The notes under the pieces: model-generated
Databases searched by the model: none
Seen by the model: the letters and a program-made list of their open reading frames with translations, nothing else
Told to the model about the DNA's origin: nothing
Program-made: the position numbers and the translations under genes
Assembly: GCA_903813345.2 (NCBI GenBank)
Contig: CAIIXF020000006.1
Coordinates: 3,536,001 to 3,600,000 of the forward strand
Length of the DNA: 64,000 nt
Source: Owenia fusiformis
Lineage: Eukaryota; Annelida; Polychaeta; Sabellida; Oweniidae
Reading direction: 5' to 3'
Shown: piece by piece, positions 11,932 through 23,700 of the stretch
How the letters are laid out: every line of letters starts with the position of its first letter
Numbering within the stretch: position 1 is the stretch's first letter

Positions 11932-13170
11932 CTCTTGTGATGATATTCCACATGAATATTTTTATAATTTTATTTATCTGGAACTGCAATATGAACATAC
12001 AAATCGATTTCATTTATCTATTTTTCCACATAAGCAAAGATGGGATGACCATTTCTTGTATAAAAATCGTCATCCCATGCAATTTTTTTTCCAGGGCCAC
12101 AAAAAGGGGGAGGCATGCCAGTGAGCTAATGCCTGTAATTCTCATTCATATCCTTCAATGGTTTTGATTCATAAATTATCACGTGTAACTAAAACTGTCA
12201 AGACATTCGATTATTTATTGAAGCACAGGGTGGTCCAAAAAAGTAAACTGCAAAAGTCTATATTTTCCTTAATACATGCATGAATTGCCTGATATCATCA
12301 CATCCTGTAGAGAAAGGTCTACAATTTTTGTTGATGCCATAATTTATTCGCAGTTTTAAATTTTGAAGAAATAGCAAGACAACAAACAACAAACATGCCT
12401 AAAATTAGATATTGTGCAAAACCTTACCAATGTGATGCACGGAAATCGTTAAAACACATTGGATGATCTTGAAAAAGGTTTTAGAGAGATATAAGTTTAA
12501 ACCATATCATATGACAAATGGGACACTATTTGAGCAGAAAACACAATTTACATTTTCATTGACCATTTGAAGCAGTTTTTTACCATTCAACAGTTAAGGG
12601 GCGTGTTACCTCCACAAACGGTTAGAGGGAACAAAGTTATCCCCTGTGACCCAAACCCTGAGAAGCCCCTCATATAAATATCTGACAAAAATTAAAAGGA
12701 AATCTAATATTCAATAATGTTTTGAGCCATATTTTATTAGAATTGGTCCAAAATTAATGAAGATATTGACATCTTAAGAACATATAGGGGTATATTGCGA
12801 TTTCACTGGAACATGTTTTCGTCTCTAGTTTGGAAACTAAGAACATTTCTTTGGATCACAATAACTTTGCAACTGACGGAGGCAGGATTTTTACACCATA
12901 TAATGTGCAGATTAAAATCCTTATTTGGACCACCCTGTGTTATTGTTTATTTAAGATGTGAGGAACTGATACACCCCCTTCGAAAATTTGACAAGTTCGT
13001 GACAGTTTGTACACAGCTTGCTTATATTTTTATAATTTTATTCATCTGAACCTGCAATAATATAAATCGATTTCATTTATCTATTTTTCCACATTAGTAC
13101 AAATGGTTCGAAATTGACAAAAGGCGGGATGACCATTTCTTGTATAAAAATCGACATTCGTCATCCCATG
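11932..13170. repeat. pair of direct repeats (about 150 bp each)
   Basis: Copies at about 11932-12085 and about 13020-13170 share 'atttttataattttatt', 'aatcgatttcatttatctat' and 'gatgaccatttcttgtata'. They flank a 0.9-kb segment holding the inverted-repeat element at 12224-12939. They could be LTR-like remnants or a duplicated dispersed repeat. No LTR hallmarks (TG...CA ends, primer-binding site) were found. Confidence 0.7.
12224..12939. mobile_element. 716-bp non-autonomous element with CACAGGGTGGTCCAAA inverted ends
   Basis: It begins CACAGGGTGGTCCAAA at 12224 and ends with the reverse complement TTTGGACCACCCTGTG at 12939. The sequence resembles Tc1/mariner-type termini (CAGGGTG...). The interior has only short open frames. 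No TA duplication is evident next to the outermost bases, so the superfamily is inferred from terminus style only. Confidence 0.65.
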
Positions 13171-13380
13171 TAAATCAATGGATGGGGTTACAGAAAAATA
13201 CAACACATATTTTAACATTTTTGACCTAGTAAACTGACAAATGACGTTTTTACCGTTTCTATTTTATTTTCTATTAGTATTAGCATTACCACGCTGGGTG
13301 ATTACTGCTATAAATAAATGATAACTCATCGTTTTTACACACATTCATTTCCATTATGTATCGCCTCTTGAAAAAATGCA

Positions 13381-13386
13381 TTTATT
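13381..13386 (-). terminator. possible AATAAA poly(A) signal of the voltage-sensor gene
   Basis: AATAAA on the minus strand about 570 bases after the stop codon at 13955-13957. It is the first canonical hexamer I noticed downstream. The sequence is AT-rich, so a chance hit is possible. Confidence 0.3.
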
Positions 13387-13954
13387 TTTCTAAAATATTC
13401 CTCAGTTTTCAACATGAACCATCGCCTCACAGCACAAAGGTGACAATAATGTCCAAATTCGAATGAGGCTAGATGTATTTCGTCGTGGCGCAGACATCGT
13501 CTCTATATTGACCCCGAGATGCACACACAAATTCAACAAATGTCTCACATAACGCCGTGCACGCAACGCCTTCAGCTAAAAGTGTGTTGGATCCTGTTTC
13601 TGAAAACATAAATTTAATTGTAACTTTAATTTTAACACTGATATGTCGACACTGGCGAGGTACAAGGGAGGTTGCGACATCATGGGTACCCGGGCATGAG
13701 TGAACCGGTGGGATTTTCAATATACAGGCCGCCTACTTCTCAAGACCATCTTGCTTGGCTGTTTCACGACAGGATTCGTGTAATTGATTCTTTCTTTAGT
13801 TACGGCAAACTGAAGACTGCCGTATTCATTGATATTGCTTGTGTCACAACTACTGAACGAACAAGTCATAATAGTCGTTATTTAAAGATTCAAGAGTTGG
13901 CTGACAAGCTGACAGGGCCGACTTATCTTGGTCAATACTTATCTCATAACATGC

Positions 13955-16900
13955 TTAGCTTACTGTATTGGGCGTGATGGTTGCAGAATGTCCCTTTACA
14001 TCATCAGGGCAGCCACGGTTCACACGTCCCCCAGATTGCCCAATAGGTGGTACCTTCTCAGGATCAACCCAGAAGACAATACCATCAAATGAGTCTCTTC
14101 TACCTCTTTTGTAGTCTGCATTCAACTCCGCATCAGGTGCCTGGCTAAAGCTAACAGTCCTGTCCAGGTTGGCATATTGCCCTAATGTCCAGCTGTCGAT
14201 ACTGGCGGAACGTTGCCTCGCATTACCATTTTGAATCCCGGTAGGTCCGTTTTTCTCTTCGTCAGAATGATAATTTTGCTCCAACACGTCTTGTACGGTC
14301 ATTGGATCCTGAGCAATTGCCGTCCCGAGTAGCATCTGCGTTGATGCAAGTAGAGTACCAGTGGTAAGACTCCTCCGACGTCTCACATGCTCTTTTTGGA
14401 AAAAACAAACGAATGATTATTTCTCGATTCAAATAACATGATGAACCATGATAATATTTAAGAGCAAATATCCTAACCTGTGGCGTTAACGTGGCAGTTC
14501 CCAATTGTCGTTTCATCCACGCCATTCTTCCTGCAGACTCCCCTGAGCGCGTTGATCTCCGTCTGGAATTCAAGTGAAGCTACATGGTTAGTTTTTACGA
14601 GGCCTTACATCCCAATAAAAGTTTAAACCACTCTGGCGTTCCAACTACCAATGTTATCTAAACTTGATATGTGAAACTTTTCTTTCATTTCAAAACTGTT
14701 GTTCGAAAAAATGTTTCCATACCTTATATCGTATAGTCTGTCGAGCCATGGATGCAGTGTTTTTCTCTGCGGACTTTCTCGCTGTGGTCAAAATTCTGAT
14801 CTCTATTTTATACTTTTCTTTAAACACAATAATAAAACCTGAAATTGACGTTAATCAAGTATGAGTAAAATAACATACCACCCAACCCAAAGGGAATAGC
14901 GCACACAAAAGGATGGCAGATCGAAGCAATATGCATAAATTTCTGGCCGGGGGGGGGGGGATAGAGGAGAGCTGCCGCTCCCCCAGCCACCCTGATAATG
15001 ATATAGGAATTTGTATAGAGAATGAAATTATGTAATTGCAAATAAAGCAAACTATATGGTCTAACTGAAAGACACTCTGGCTCCTCACCAAATATTTGTC
15101 AAATAGGGAGTCCCTTTCCAGTCCCCGTTTTAATGTATGTTTATGTTTGAATATTTTAGCAAACTCATCAAATTCAAAGATTTCCGATGTAGATTAAAAC
15201 TAAAGAAAAGGCTTCCACAAGCTATTGCACAGGGAGCCGTGGTTGCCAAACTTATGTAGTGGAGTGTACTATATTTAGAATAGTAGGGGTTACCAGTCTA
15301 CTCACAATTAACAATCCTGATGACTCTCCAGGGAAGCAGAATGACAAGCAATAATGCCGAATGTGCCATACTGTAGTGCCAGATACCACGAATCAAAATA
15401 ATGTCTAGTATCCAGGAAACAAATACAACAAATGCATCAAAAACCTGAAAAGATACGATTTAGAAATTTTAGATAAGATAACTATTCAGAAAATAGCGAG
15501 CGCAGAATTTATAACGAAGTTATATTTTAGTAGCCTAATAGACTATGTAAATCTTGAACCAATGCAAAGTCCTTTTACATTCGCTATTACAAATTCGGGA
15601 TTTTAGTTTCATCGACCCATAAGTACATCATTCTAAATCTTCACATCAATATTAGAATACGTACGTAGAATACGTAGATTTTCTACTTCAAATCTAAAAC
15701 TTACCTCTAATTTACTGTGGAAGAAATGCTTTCCGAAAGAAAACAATCGTAATATTTTCTGAAATTAAAAACACCATTAACTTTATATATTTATGCATTC
15801 TATTAATAGGCTATGTTAGACTGTTAATGGGTATTTATAAAAAAATTACGCTATATTTTTTTTAGTTTATAAGGTTCGGTCGAATTAGGCTTAACATAGT
15901 CCTACTTATCCAAACCACTTACATGTATGCAAGACATGGGCAACTCTGGTGTTGGTTAATTACATAAAATTCCTTTTTATCTCCAGTCCCTGAGCCATAC
16001 CGATACCCCATAATTACGTCAAATCCCATGTACCATAATTACCACAAGTACCATGTTCCATTCTTACCTCAAATCCCATAGTTATCTAGTACTAACCATA
16101 CCCCATAATTACCTCAAATCCCATATCCCACAGTTATATCAAATCCCATATCTCATAGTTATCTCAATATCCCATAGTGGCTTCAAATTCCACGATTCAC
16201 CCCAAACCCTATATCCCATAGTTTGCGAAAATTCCATATTCCATAATCACCTCAAATCCCATCTCCGACAATTACCTCAAATTCCATATCCCATAAATAC
16301 CTCAAAAACCCATCTCCCATAATCACCTAAAATAGCATCCCCCATATTTCCCTCAAGTCCTCTCTCCCTCAAATACCATCAATACTTCAAATTCTATCTC
16401 CCATAATCACCTAAAATCCCATCTCCTCAAATCCCATATCCCATAATTACCTCTAACACCATAGCAGAAAGGGCAGCCAGACTTCCGTAGTGAAGGTAAT
16501 GGGTAAGCCTATATAGGAACCCATGTGGCACTGGGTGGCGATGTGTAACATTCTTATTACAGTCGGCCATGTTGGAATTGAAGTCTGTTGGATCATTTTG
16601 TCCAAAATCCTCAGTGAATAAGTCTTGTTTAGAACTGTCTGGATCGAGATATTTGGCAGCATTTCGTTTAGTTAGAATCAGCCTATCACTGGTTTTGTGT
16701 TCATGGTTATGTTGTTTGGACATTTGTTCTGGGTTAAATGCTTCTAAATAATGTCGTTTACAAAAATCAAAAAGTGCTCCATATGACTCAACATTTTCTA
16801 AATTGTCAAGAGCTGCGATTAGTACTTGAGACAGATAAATTGGGTTTCGTTCTTCAGCTTCATCTAAAGATCGTCTGCTTCTTCTTGGCCGAACATCAGT

Positions 16901-19102
16901 TCCGTTGCTGCGAACAAAACGCAAAAGATCTTGCAGGTTTCTCCCGTCGTAGCAATAGTAGTCGCCAGGGTACGTGCGATTCAATGCTTGGGTCAGCCCG
17001 TTCGTGTCCCGCACGGTTCTGTCCAGTCGATCTTAACGAAAGGTGTAAACAGTTTTATAACATGCAAATAAATCATAATCATAGTAAATTATTTTATAAG
17101 GCAGACCATGGGAATAGAGATCCATTGTATACGATTAGATGGTCGTATTACTTTTCATACTTGGAGATCGCTTTGTTGTTTGCAAGACGGAAAATGCAAT
17201 GTACGACAGTACATATTCGGGCCTCATAGACTTCCATCAAAGCGAACATCGGTAACATCAGTTCTGACGTCGCGAACTACGCTCCCTGCACTCGAAGCAC
17301 GATTCTCACATCACGAACGTGATATCTTTCGTTGCGCACCACCATTTACTCGCTCCCGATCCAATTTCGCCACTCGCGAACAGAGACCCGTGCTCGCGAA
17401 CCACATGCCTGATCGTGGTTCGAGAGCACGGATCTCTGTGCGCGAGTGGAGAAATATGTCCATGAGCGAGGAAATGGTGGTGCGCGACTAAAGATTTTGC
17501 GTTCACGTTGTGAGAATCGTGGTTCGAGTGCAAGGTAGTTCGCAAGGTCAGAACTGATGTTTGCGTTGATGATAGTCTAGGAGGTCTGATATTGGCACAT
17601 GTTTCGTTGTAAAAACCAGTGACATTAATCATAATTACTTCTTTTTTTTAAAAGTTTAGTTTATTTCAATCAAACTTACTTCTAATAATAAGCAAATCAC
17701 ATATGAGCTGTCCAACCACGAAGCACATGTCAGATATAGCCAAGAAGCAAACAATGATCAGAGCAGGATGGCTGTGCAGAATGTGAGCCAACTTGTGCCG
17801 AAACCTAAATACGGAAATTCATGATTGATGATTTCATAGAGAGCACGCCTGGACAGAAAACGTGATGTCTCTAAATCTGATTGTCATTATGCTCTCCAAG
17901 TACAATTATAAAATCAAGAGCCAACGGTAAGAAACTTTTTGATCGGCCCTTGTACAACAATCTTTTTTCCATTGAACACGCTATCTACCCCATAAAGAAT
18001 CACAAAGATTCCTTAATCATTGAGAAAGTTATTTCAAAATTACTGGGTGGTGTTTTTGTGTCACCCTGTATCATTTTGAGGATTTACTTGATCTCCGTTA
18101 CTTTCTTTAAGACTCGACATTGTACGATAGGTAAATTCTATTTTGCACAGAGGCATATAAATATCGTATGTATTTGGATGGCAGAAATATATTTTCTTTA
18201 ATTGTAGATATCATCCGTGTGTTAAAAAGATTGCACATCAAAGGGATTTATTATTTTGAGAGTTTTATCTAAATACTCCCATTATGCGTAATCAAAAATC
18301 ATTTAGTGCCAAACTTAAAATAACATAACCCCTAGAGTTGATTTAACCTCGCCAATTTACCTCATCATCAACTCATTTTGGCCAAATCTACAGGTGAATG
18401 TTTATTTAAGATATTCATTAGACATTAGAAAATAATTATTAGTGCGAATCAATCACTAAATTAAGTAGAAAATAAGTGAAGCCTTATTTAGCTGATGCAA
18501 CCATTTAAGTCACAAATTAAACATCAAAATTAATTATGGCATGACATGTAAATTCAAAAACATGTTCTATTTTTGCTGATTTTTTTTGCTTCTGAGCAAT
18601 GCAGAAGGTATGAACTGATATGAAATTAAATGGTAATAATACAAAACGGAACTGAGAGCTATTTATTGAATTAAAGATTACAATCATTATGATCTAAAAT
18701 TCTGAAGGTAGTTCCAAAGTCTTACAAAAAGTAAAAAATATCCGAAGGGGAATTGCCAAGTTCAACATTTCAATTGATTCAATTTGATTTTAATGTATTC
18801 AACCATAAGTGTAGTGTAGTGCGAAGAACATTTTGCCGTAATATATTGGTTATGGCCGAGACTTACCCAAATGGTAAAAATTTTATAAAAACGCTCATCA
18901 TGCGGATTTACCTCACATCATTGTAAATTGTCAAAATACGAAATGAAATTAAAAAGCTCTGTAAAGGCCTATTAATATTCATAATGCTTCAAATACGGGC
19001 CAATGACGCCAGAATAAGACTAGTTATAAAACGTAAAATAATGCCAAAAACATACCTTTCAAATTTAGAATGTTTCAAATGACTGACTCCTTCATTTCCC
19101 AT
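13955..19102 (-). CDS. HVCN1/TMEM266-type voltage-sensor-domain protein, complete, 8 exons
   Basis: Exons: 19102-19056, 17804-17680, 17031-16451, 15758-15705, 15444-15306, 14838-14723, 14562-14478, 14391-13955; phases join to give 527 aa. S1 is about 29-56 (SDMCFVVGQLICDLLII), S2 about 234-256, S3 about 270-288 (VFDAFVVFVSWILDI), S4 about 299-315 (LLVILLPWRVIRIVN). A Lys/Arg-rich linker and a coiled-coil-like stretch (TEINALRGV) follow, as in HVCN1. Aligned to human HVCN1 by eye: D112 is D41, E153 is E251, K157 is Arg256, D174 is D272, D185 is D283, R208 and R211 are R309 and R312, N214 is N315. R205 is replaced by Leu306, followed by Pro. The S1-S2 loop is about 175 residues instead of about 20; it holds sequons N75, N100, N218 and an RRSRR motif at 107-111. 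There is no phosphatase or pore domain. The C-terminal 145 residues are unrecognised. A donor-like ACA|GTAAGC at the very end could allow a different C terminus. Proton conduction is not shown. Confidence 0.85.
14940..14972. repeat. poly-G tract in an intron of the voltage-sensor gene
   Basis: A run of about ten or more G on the plus strand (C on the transcribed strand), then GATAGAGGAGAG. It is a simple sequence, prone to length error in assemblies. Confidence 0.8.
16005..16451. repeat. minisatellite that starts at the donor of the S1-S2-loop exon
   Basis: Degenerate tandem units of roughly 25-35 bases built from 'cccataattacctcaaatcc' and 'catatcccata'. On the transcribed strand each reads like GAG|GTAATTATGGG. 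The last, right-most copy is the true 5' splice site of the exon 17031-16451 (GAG|GTAATTATGGG at 16451/16450). The array therefore repeats the start of the intron. Confidence 0.9.
17233..17572. mobile_element. 340-bp foldback (long inverted repeat) in intron 2 of the voltage-sensor gene
   Basis: The left arm from about 17233 ('catcagttctgac', 'gcacgattctcacatcacg', 'ttgcgcaccaccat', 'cactcgcgaacagag') is the imperfect reverse complement of the right arm ending near 17572 ('gtcagaactgatg', 'gagaatcgtggttcgag'). The centre is near 17405-17412. It is much richer in CG words than its surroundings. The open frames across it arise from the symmetric arms and are not genes. Confidence 0.88.
17573..19055. 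other. remaining intron sequence of the voltage-sensor gene
   Basis: Apart from exon 2 (17804-17680) this is AT-rich intron. The 1.25-kb first intron (17805-19055) shows no strong repeat and no nested gene that I can support. Confidence 0.6.
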
Positions 19103-19438
19103 TTTGGTTAATTCACTTGATCAGGCGAGATAAGATGTGGACCTTTATGCACATGTACCTTTCTTTGAAGAATGCGTTAACTCAATCAATTAAGACTCCC
19201 ATCAATGATATGAGAACGATTTCCATTGGTTTGGCGACACACAATTTCACCCTTGACCTCATTAAAAAGTTGATCACATTTATTTTAAAAGTGCAGTTTA
19301 TGATATAAACATTACGATGCTATCATTCAACTGATTACTGCTATTACCATTGTGCCAACGTTAATGGAGTGAGGACTGCAAATAGTAGAACTTTAAAATG
19401 TTGCATCATGTTTACTTAAAGTGTGACCAAAGTAGCAA

Positions 19439-20091
19439 ATCCCATCGAACAGCAATGGCTGGCATTTTTACAAACTAAGTATATAGCAAAAATGGTGGCT
19501 ATTTTTCAAAACCATCTACCAAAAGTGTCATTAGACAGTGTGCCATTTTTATAATATTCACATACCAAATATAAGCAAAATCGCTCCACTATTTTTCGTG
19601 TTATAGCAAAATACATTAAAATTTTCAAAATGGCCTCCTCCTACCAAAAGTGTCATTAGACAGTGTGCCATGCTTATAGTATTCACATACCAAATATGAA
19701 CAAAATCGCTCCACTACTTTTTGAGTTACAGCAAAAATCGTAAAATAGCAAGTAAAGGCCGCCATTTTTCAAGATGGCTGCCATGAACTTCTTTAATACC
19801 TACATTTCTAGCTTTATTAATGTCCTATATAATTTTTTTACATTTAAAACATATTGCTATCACAATCTTACATATTGTACCTAAATTACTGTAAAATCGG
19901 CACTAAAATGGCCGCCATTTTTAAACGAGCGTCCATTTTGAAAATCGGCTTTCGAGCAGAACTTCTACTCCCATAAGATATATGTGTACAAAATATGAAC
20001 AAAATCGGGCCAACGGTATTTGAGTTATTGCCCGGACGGACGGACGGACGGAGGCGTTCCCTATATCCCTCAGAACTTTGTTCGATGGGAT
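19439..20091. mobile_element. element with ATCCCATCGAACA terminal inverted repeats, copy A
   Basis: It opens ATCCCATCGAACA (19439-19451) and closes with the exact reverse complement TGTTCGATGGGAT (20079-20091). Inside are direct subrepeats of 'aaaatggccgccattttt'-type words, 'tcattagacagtgtgccat' and 'accaaatatgaacaaaatcg'. Near the right end is a cggacggacggacgg run. It is a non-coding, non-autonomous family; copy B is at 24947-25847. Confidence 0.85.
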
Positions 20092-20749
20092 AATAAAATA
20101 CGAGATGAATGTTCCATTCTATGGGTTTCTACTTAAATTATATCCCTTAAAACATTCCATGCCAGTTACATAATAATAACATAACATCGGTTCAATCATA
20201 TAATGAACATAATTCAGTTTCATATCTGTATACCTCATTTAATCAAACTAATTATATATCAATTCATTCTTAATAATTCTGTTCTTACATTTTAGAAGAT
20301 TCAATATCAAGAGTCTAGTTATTAAATAAATAAAAATTTGTAATGCTATGCATGTTACATGAGACTTATTGATACAGAGTGCACCGAAAGGCAAATCACC
20401 AGTCAGATCCTGAAAACATGTATGTCCTTTTCTCACTCACTCCATTATGCTGCATGAGCTGCTCATGAATTTCATTGTTCAGTGTCTTCAATCTTCAGCA
20501 ATCCTTACATTGGAAATAGCGTAATGTTTGACACAGTAACACTCAATCTGTCCAAATTACCAAATCATTTCTCTTGCGAATGGAAAACAATAAAATTGCG
20601 CCAATGTTATAAAAATCCCCAAAGTAACCAAGTTCAAACATCCTGACATCACAGAAAACAAACCCAAAATCGATAATTTCACTCTATCATGGAAGTCCTC
20701 CTTTACACTTATATGGATCCAATATTTCATATAAAGATGACAATCTGCC
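20092..20749. other. 3' region of the ORP gene, no separate gene
   Basis: AT-rich sequence downstream of the ORP stop codon on the minus strand. It should contain the 3' UTR. No AATAAA on the minus strand is convincing; an ATTAAA variant occurs near 20236. The overlapping open frame rich in YYMLSW repeats comes from the intronic array next door. Confidence 0.5.
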
Positions 20750-23700
20750 TTAACTGGTCCTGTGTAGTAAATTATTGTAAGTCCATAAGTCACCTTCAAG
20801 ATGGAAATACTGCAAGTATAAAAAAATGCTTCAGTACTATGGGTAAATAAAGTAGTACTATGGGTACATGTAGTAGTACTGTGACAACATATAGTAGTAC
20901 CATGACAACATATAGTAGTACCATGACAACATATAGTAGTACCGTGACAACATATAGTAGTACCACGACAACATATAGTAGTACCGTGACAACATATAGT
21001 AGTACCATGACAACATATAGTAGTACCATGACAACATATAGTAGTACCGTGGTGTGGGTTCATATAGTAGTACCATGACAACATATAGTAGTACCGTGAC
21101 AACATATAGTAGTACCATGACAACATATAGTAGTACCATGACAACATATAGTAGTACCGTGGTGTGGGTTCATATAGTAGTCCAAGTATCATGGTCAAAA
21201 TCACAAATGCTTTTAATTTCTGAAATATGTAAGCTCAATGAGATTTAATATTGTTTAAAATAAAATAATCTAGAACACTTTTTGCATATTTACCTTGGTT
21301 GGATATTGCATTGAAGACTCTCTCCTGTATTTCTCACCTTCTCTTTGACGATCCTCTAGCTGTAATATTAATATGGTTGTGAATATATGGCGCAAATATT
21401 AGTTTAATAAGTATGCTCAGGATGTCATATGTACATAGTTGTACATGTAAGTCATTTACTGGGCGGGATTGAATATGGATATTTTATTCTGAGGTACTTA
21501 TTTCTTAACTTTACAAACTCTTAATGGAGCTCAATTATTATAGAATTCTTACAAATCGTTTGTGTTCTGTTGCTGTGTTGACATCTCCCATCTTCAATGA
21601 GTTTGTGACGTGTTGCCATAGTTTCCTGGACTCGTATTCACCTTGTAGATTTATTGGTCGTACACATTTTTTAGAAACTTTTAACTTCGTTGTATCAATA
21701 ATCTTTTGTTCATCCTGGAAACCAAAAAACACATGTATACTGTAGTACATTAGTGGTACAATTCATCTGATACACAAGAGAATGACTGAGGTATTTTAAT
21801 AAAAATATTCATAATTAGGATCTTGAAAAATTCAACTGAGGGAGTGACAATAACATTTGCAGGACATAATATTATGCATTCACATACAAAATATAGCTAA
21901 CCTCCTTAATAAATAAAACATCAATTTATGTGACCAGTAAGTACTGTATACTTGATGGAAATGACAAAATGGACACAAAATTCCTTCCATTGTTTATGAG
22001 GACATATTATATGGCACGAGACATTCATTATTGATATATGATAAAATACAACTCACAGTGTTGAGATAATTGAATTCCAGATTGCCGTTCCATTCTCCTT
22101 TGGCTCGACAAACTATAGCTCCAGACTTTAAATTCTTCAACTCTGCACTGACCTCATGTAGCCTTCCTCCATAAAAGGGCTAAAATACAGAAATATACAG
22201 AAATAATGGGGTGTTCAAAATCTTTCTGGCTGATTAAAAGCAGAATTAATTTGATTCCTATTTTTCAATTTTGGATTATGTCTAAAAATCCAAAAAGGAT
22301 ATTACATCAAACCTAACATTAAGAAATACAGTATAACCTTATGTATAGTGAACAACTATGGAGCCACAAAAATGACAAGTATCTGTTTTTTACAGAAAGG
22401 GTGTCCACTTAGACACTGTTCAATAGAGAGGTGTCCACTAAGACATGCTTTACTGTAATACCAGTCATACCTTTGTATGGAAAGTTACAGCAGCTGTATA
22501 GCCTGTTTTTTGACAGGTAATGTTAATGCGATCCCCCAGCTCTACCCATGGCACTGTCAGTATAGACCGCGCATAGGCACTCGGCAGTGAAAACTTATAT
22601 TCCTCATCATATTCTTGGAGATAAATTGAAACTGAAAAAAGATATTACCATTAGCTTTATTTTACATATAAATGGCTACAATGTCTCATTTGGTATATGG
22701 GTTGAATGTTCAGATTTTTTCCTATAAATCTTTGAAATACATAAAGTGTTCCTACTTAAAACAGAAGTTTGAAAGAATAAATGATGACGTGCCCAACTGT
22801 AGATGGCTAGGGAACAACTCACCTTTTCCTACCATGCTGACACCTATAGACATCCCCATGAACTTTGACTTTGTCCATATGGAACCATTCATGCATATCT
22901 TTTTGTCAGGACATTCAAAGTAAAAGGCAGATACTGGAAATAAAGGCAATATCTTGTTGAGCTAAAACATTCAGATGAGATATCCCAGAATATCAAACCT
23001 ATGAAGTATGACATCAATATATATAGCAAATGGTATGAATGATAAAACCAGAGAGCAGCAACGCCAAGAATTGCAAATACAATCTAAGAGCAAGTGGCTG
23101 AATTAGAACATTCAACAGAGACTTAAAAAGAATTAAAAATGTTACATTACCAGGTGGGTGATGTGAGACTTGTTCAGCTATATATATCAGCCTGGATGAC
23201 ATCTGAGGCTCCTCCAAAGTGTCACCATTTGACATTTCAAGCTTTGGGACCTGCCACGAGCAATGAAATGTCTCCCCTATTATTGGATTGTATGGCTTTT
23301 TGGCAACGGATCCCTAGAATCATAGATATATTCAAAAGGGCTGAGTATTAACTATTCAATGACTATTCATCTAGCATTCAAAGTGTGATGAAGAGAGATG
23401 ATATTTTCTCATATGAATAGCTCAGATTCAGATATCATCAACAAAGAACAAAACAGCCATCTTTAATTCTTAATTCAAATCCACATGATGAAATAACTTG
23501 TGACATCACTTGTTTATAAACAAGAGGATAACACATACACTGAAATAGTGAACAACCTCAAAATGGAAACACTTGCTAATCCACTCTGGTCCCAGATAAG
23601 AGGCACTTGGATCAGACAGGTTTTACTGTATACCCCCAAAATGCAATCTGATTTTCGACGCCGTTTCGGTGCCAAATGGACTGACTAGTCCCGTAGCAAA

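Noticed and set aside
11932-13170. LTR retrotransposon bounded by the two direct repeats
   Set aside because: No TG/CA ends, primer-binding site or reverse transcriptase. The copies are only about 150 bp and diverged.
13469-13720. Open frame after the voltage-sensor stop as an extra exon
   Set aside because: An acceptor-like site exists near 13615, but joining from the ACA|GTAAGC donor gives a stop after a few residues. The longer frame would need a different phase. Left as a possible alternative C terminus only.
17108-17632. Arginine/serine-rich open frames on both strands
   Set aside because: They follow the symmetric arms of the foldback repeat in an intron.
20557-21204. YYMLSW-repeat open frame on the minus strand
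   Set aside because: 21-bp array in frame. It overlaps the last ORP exon in the wrong frame.
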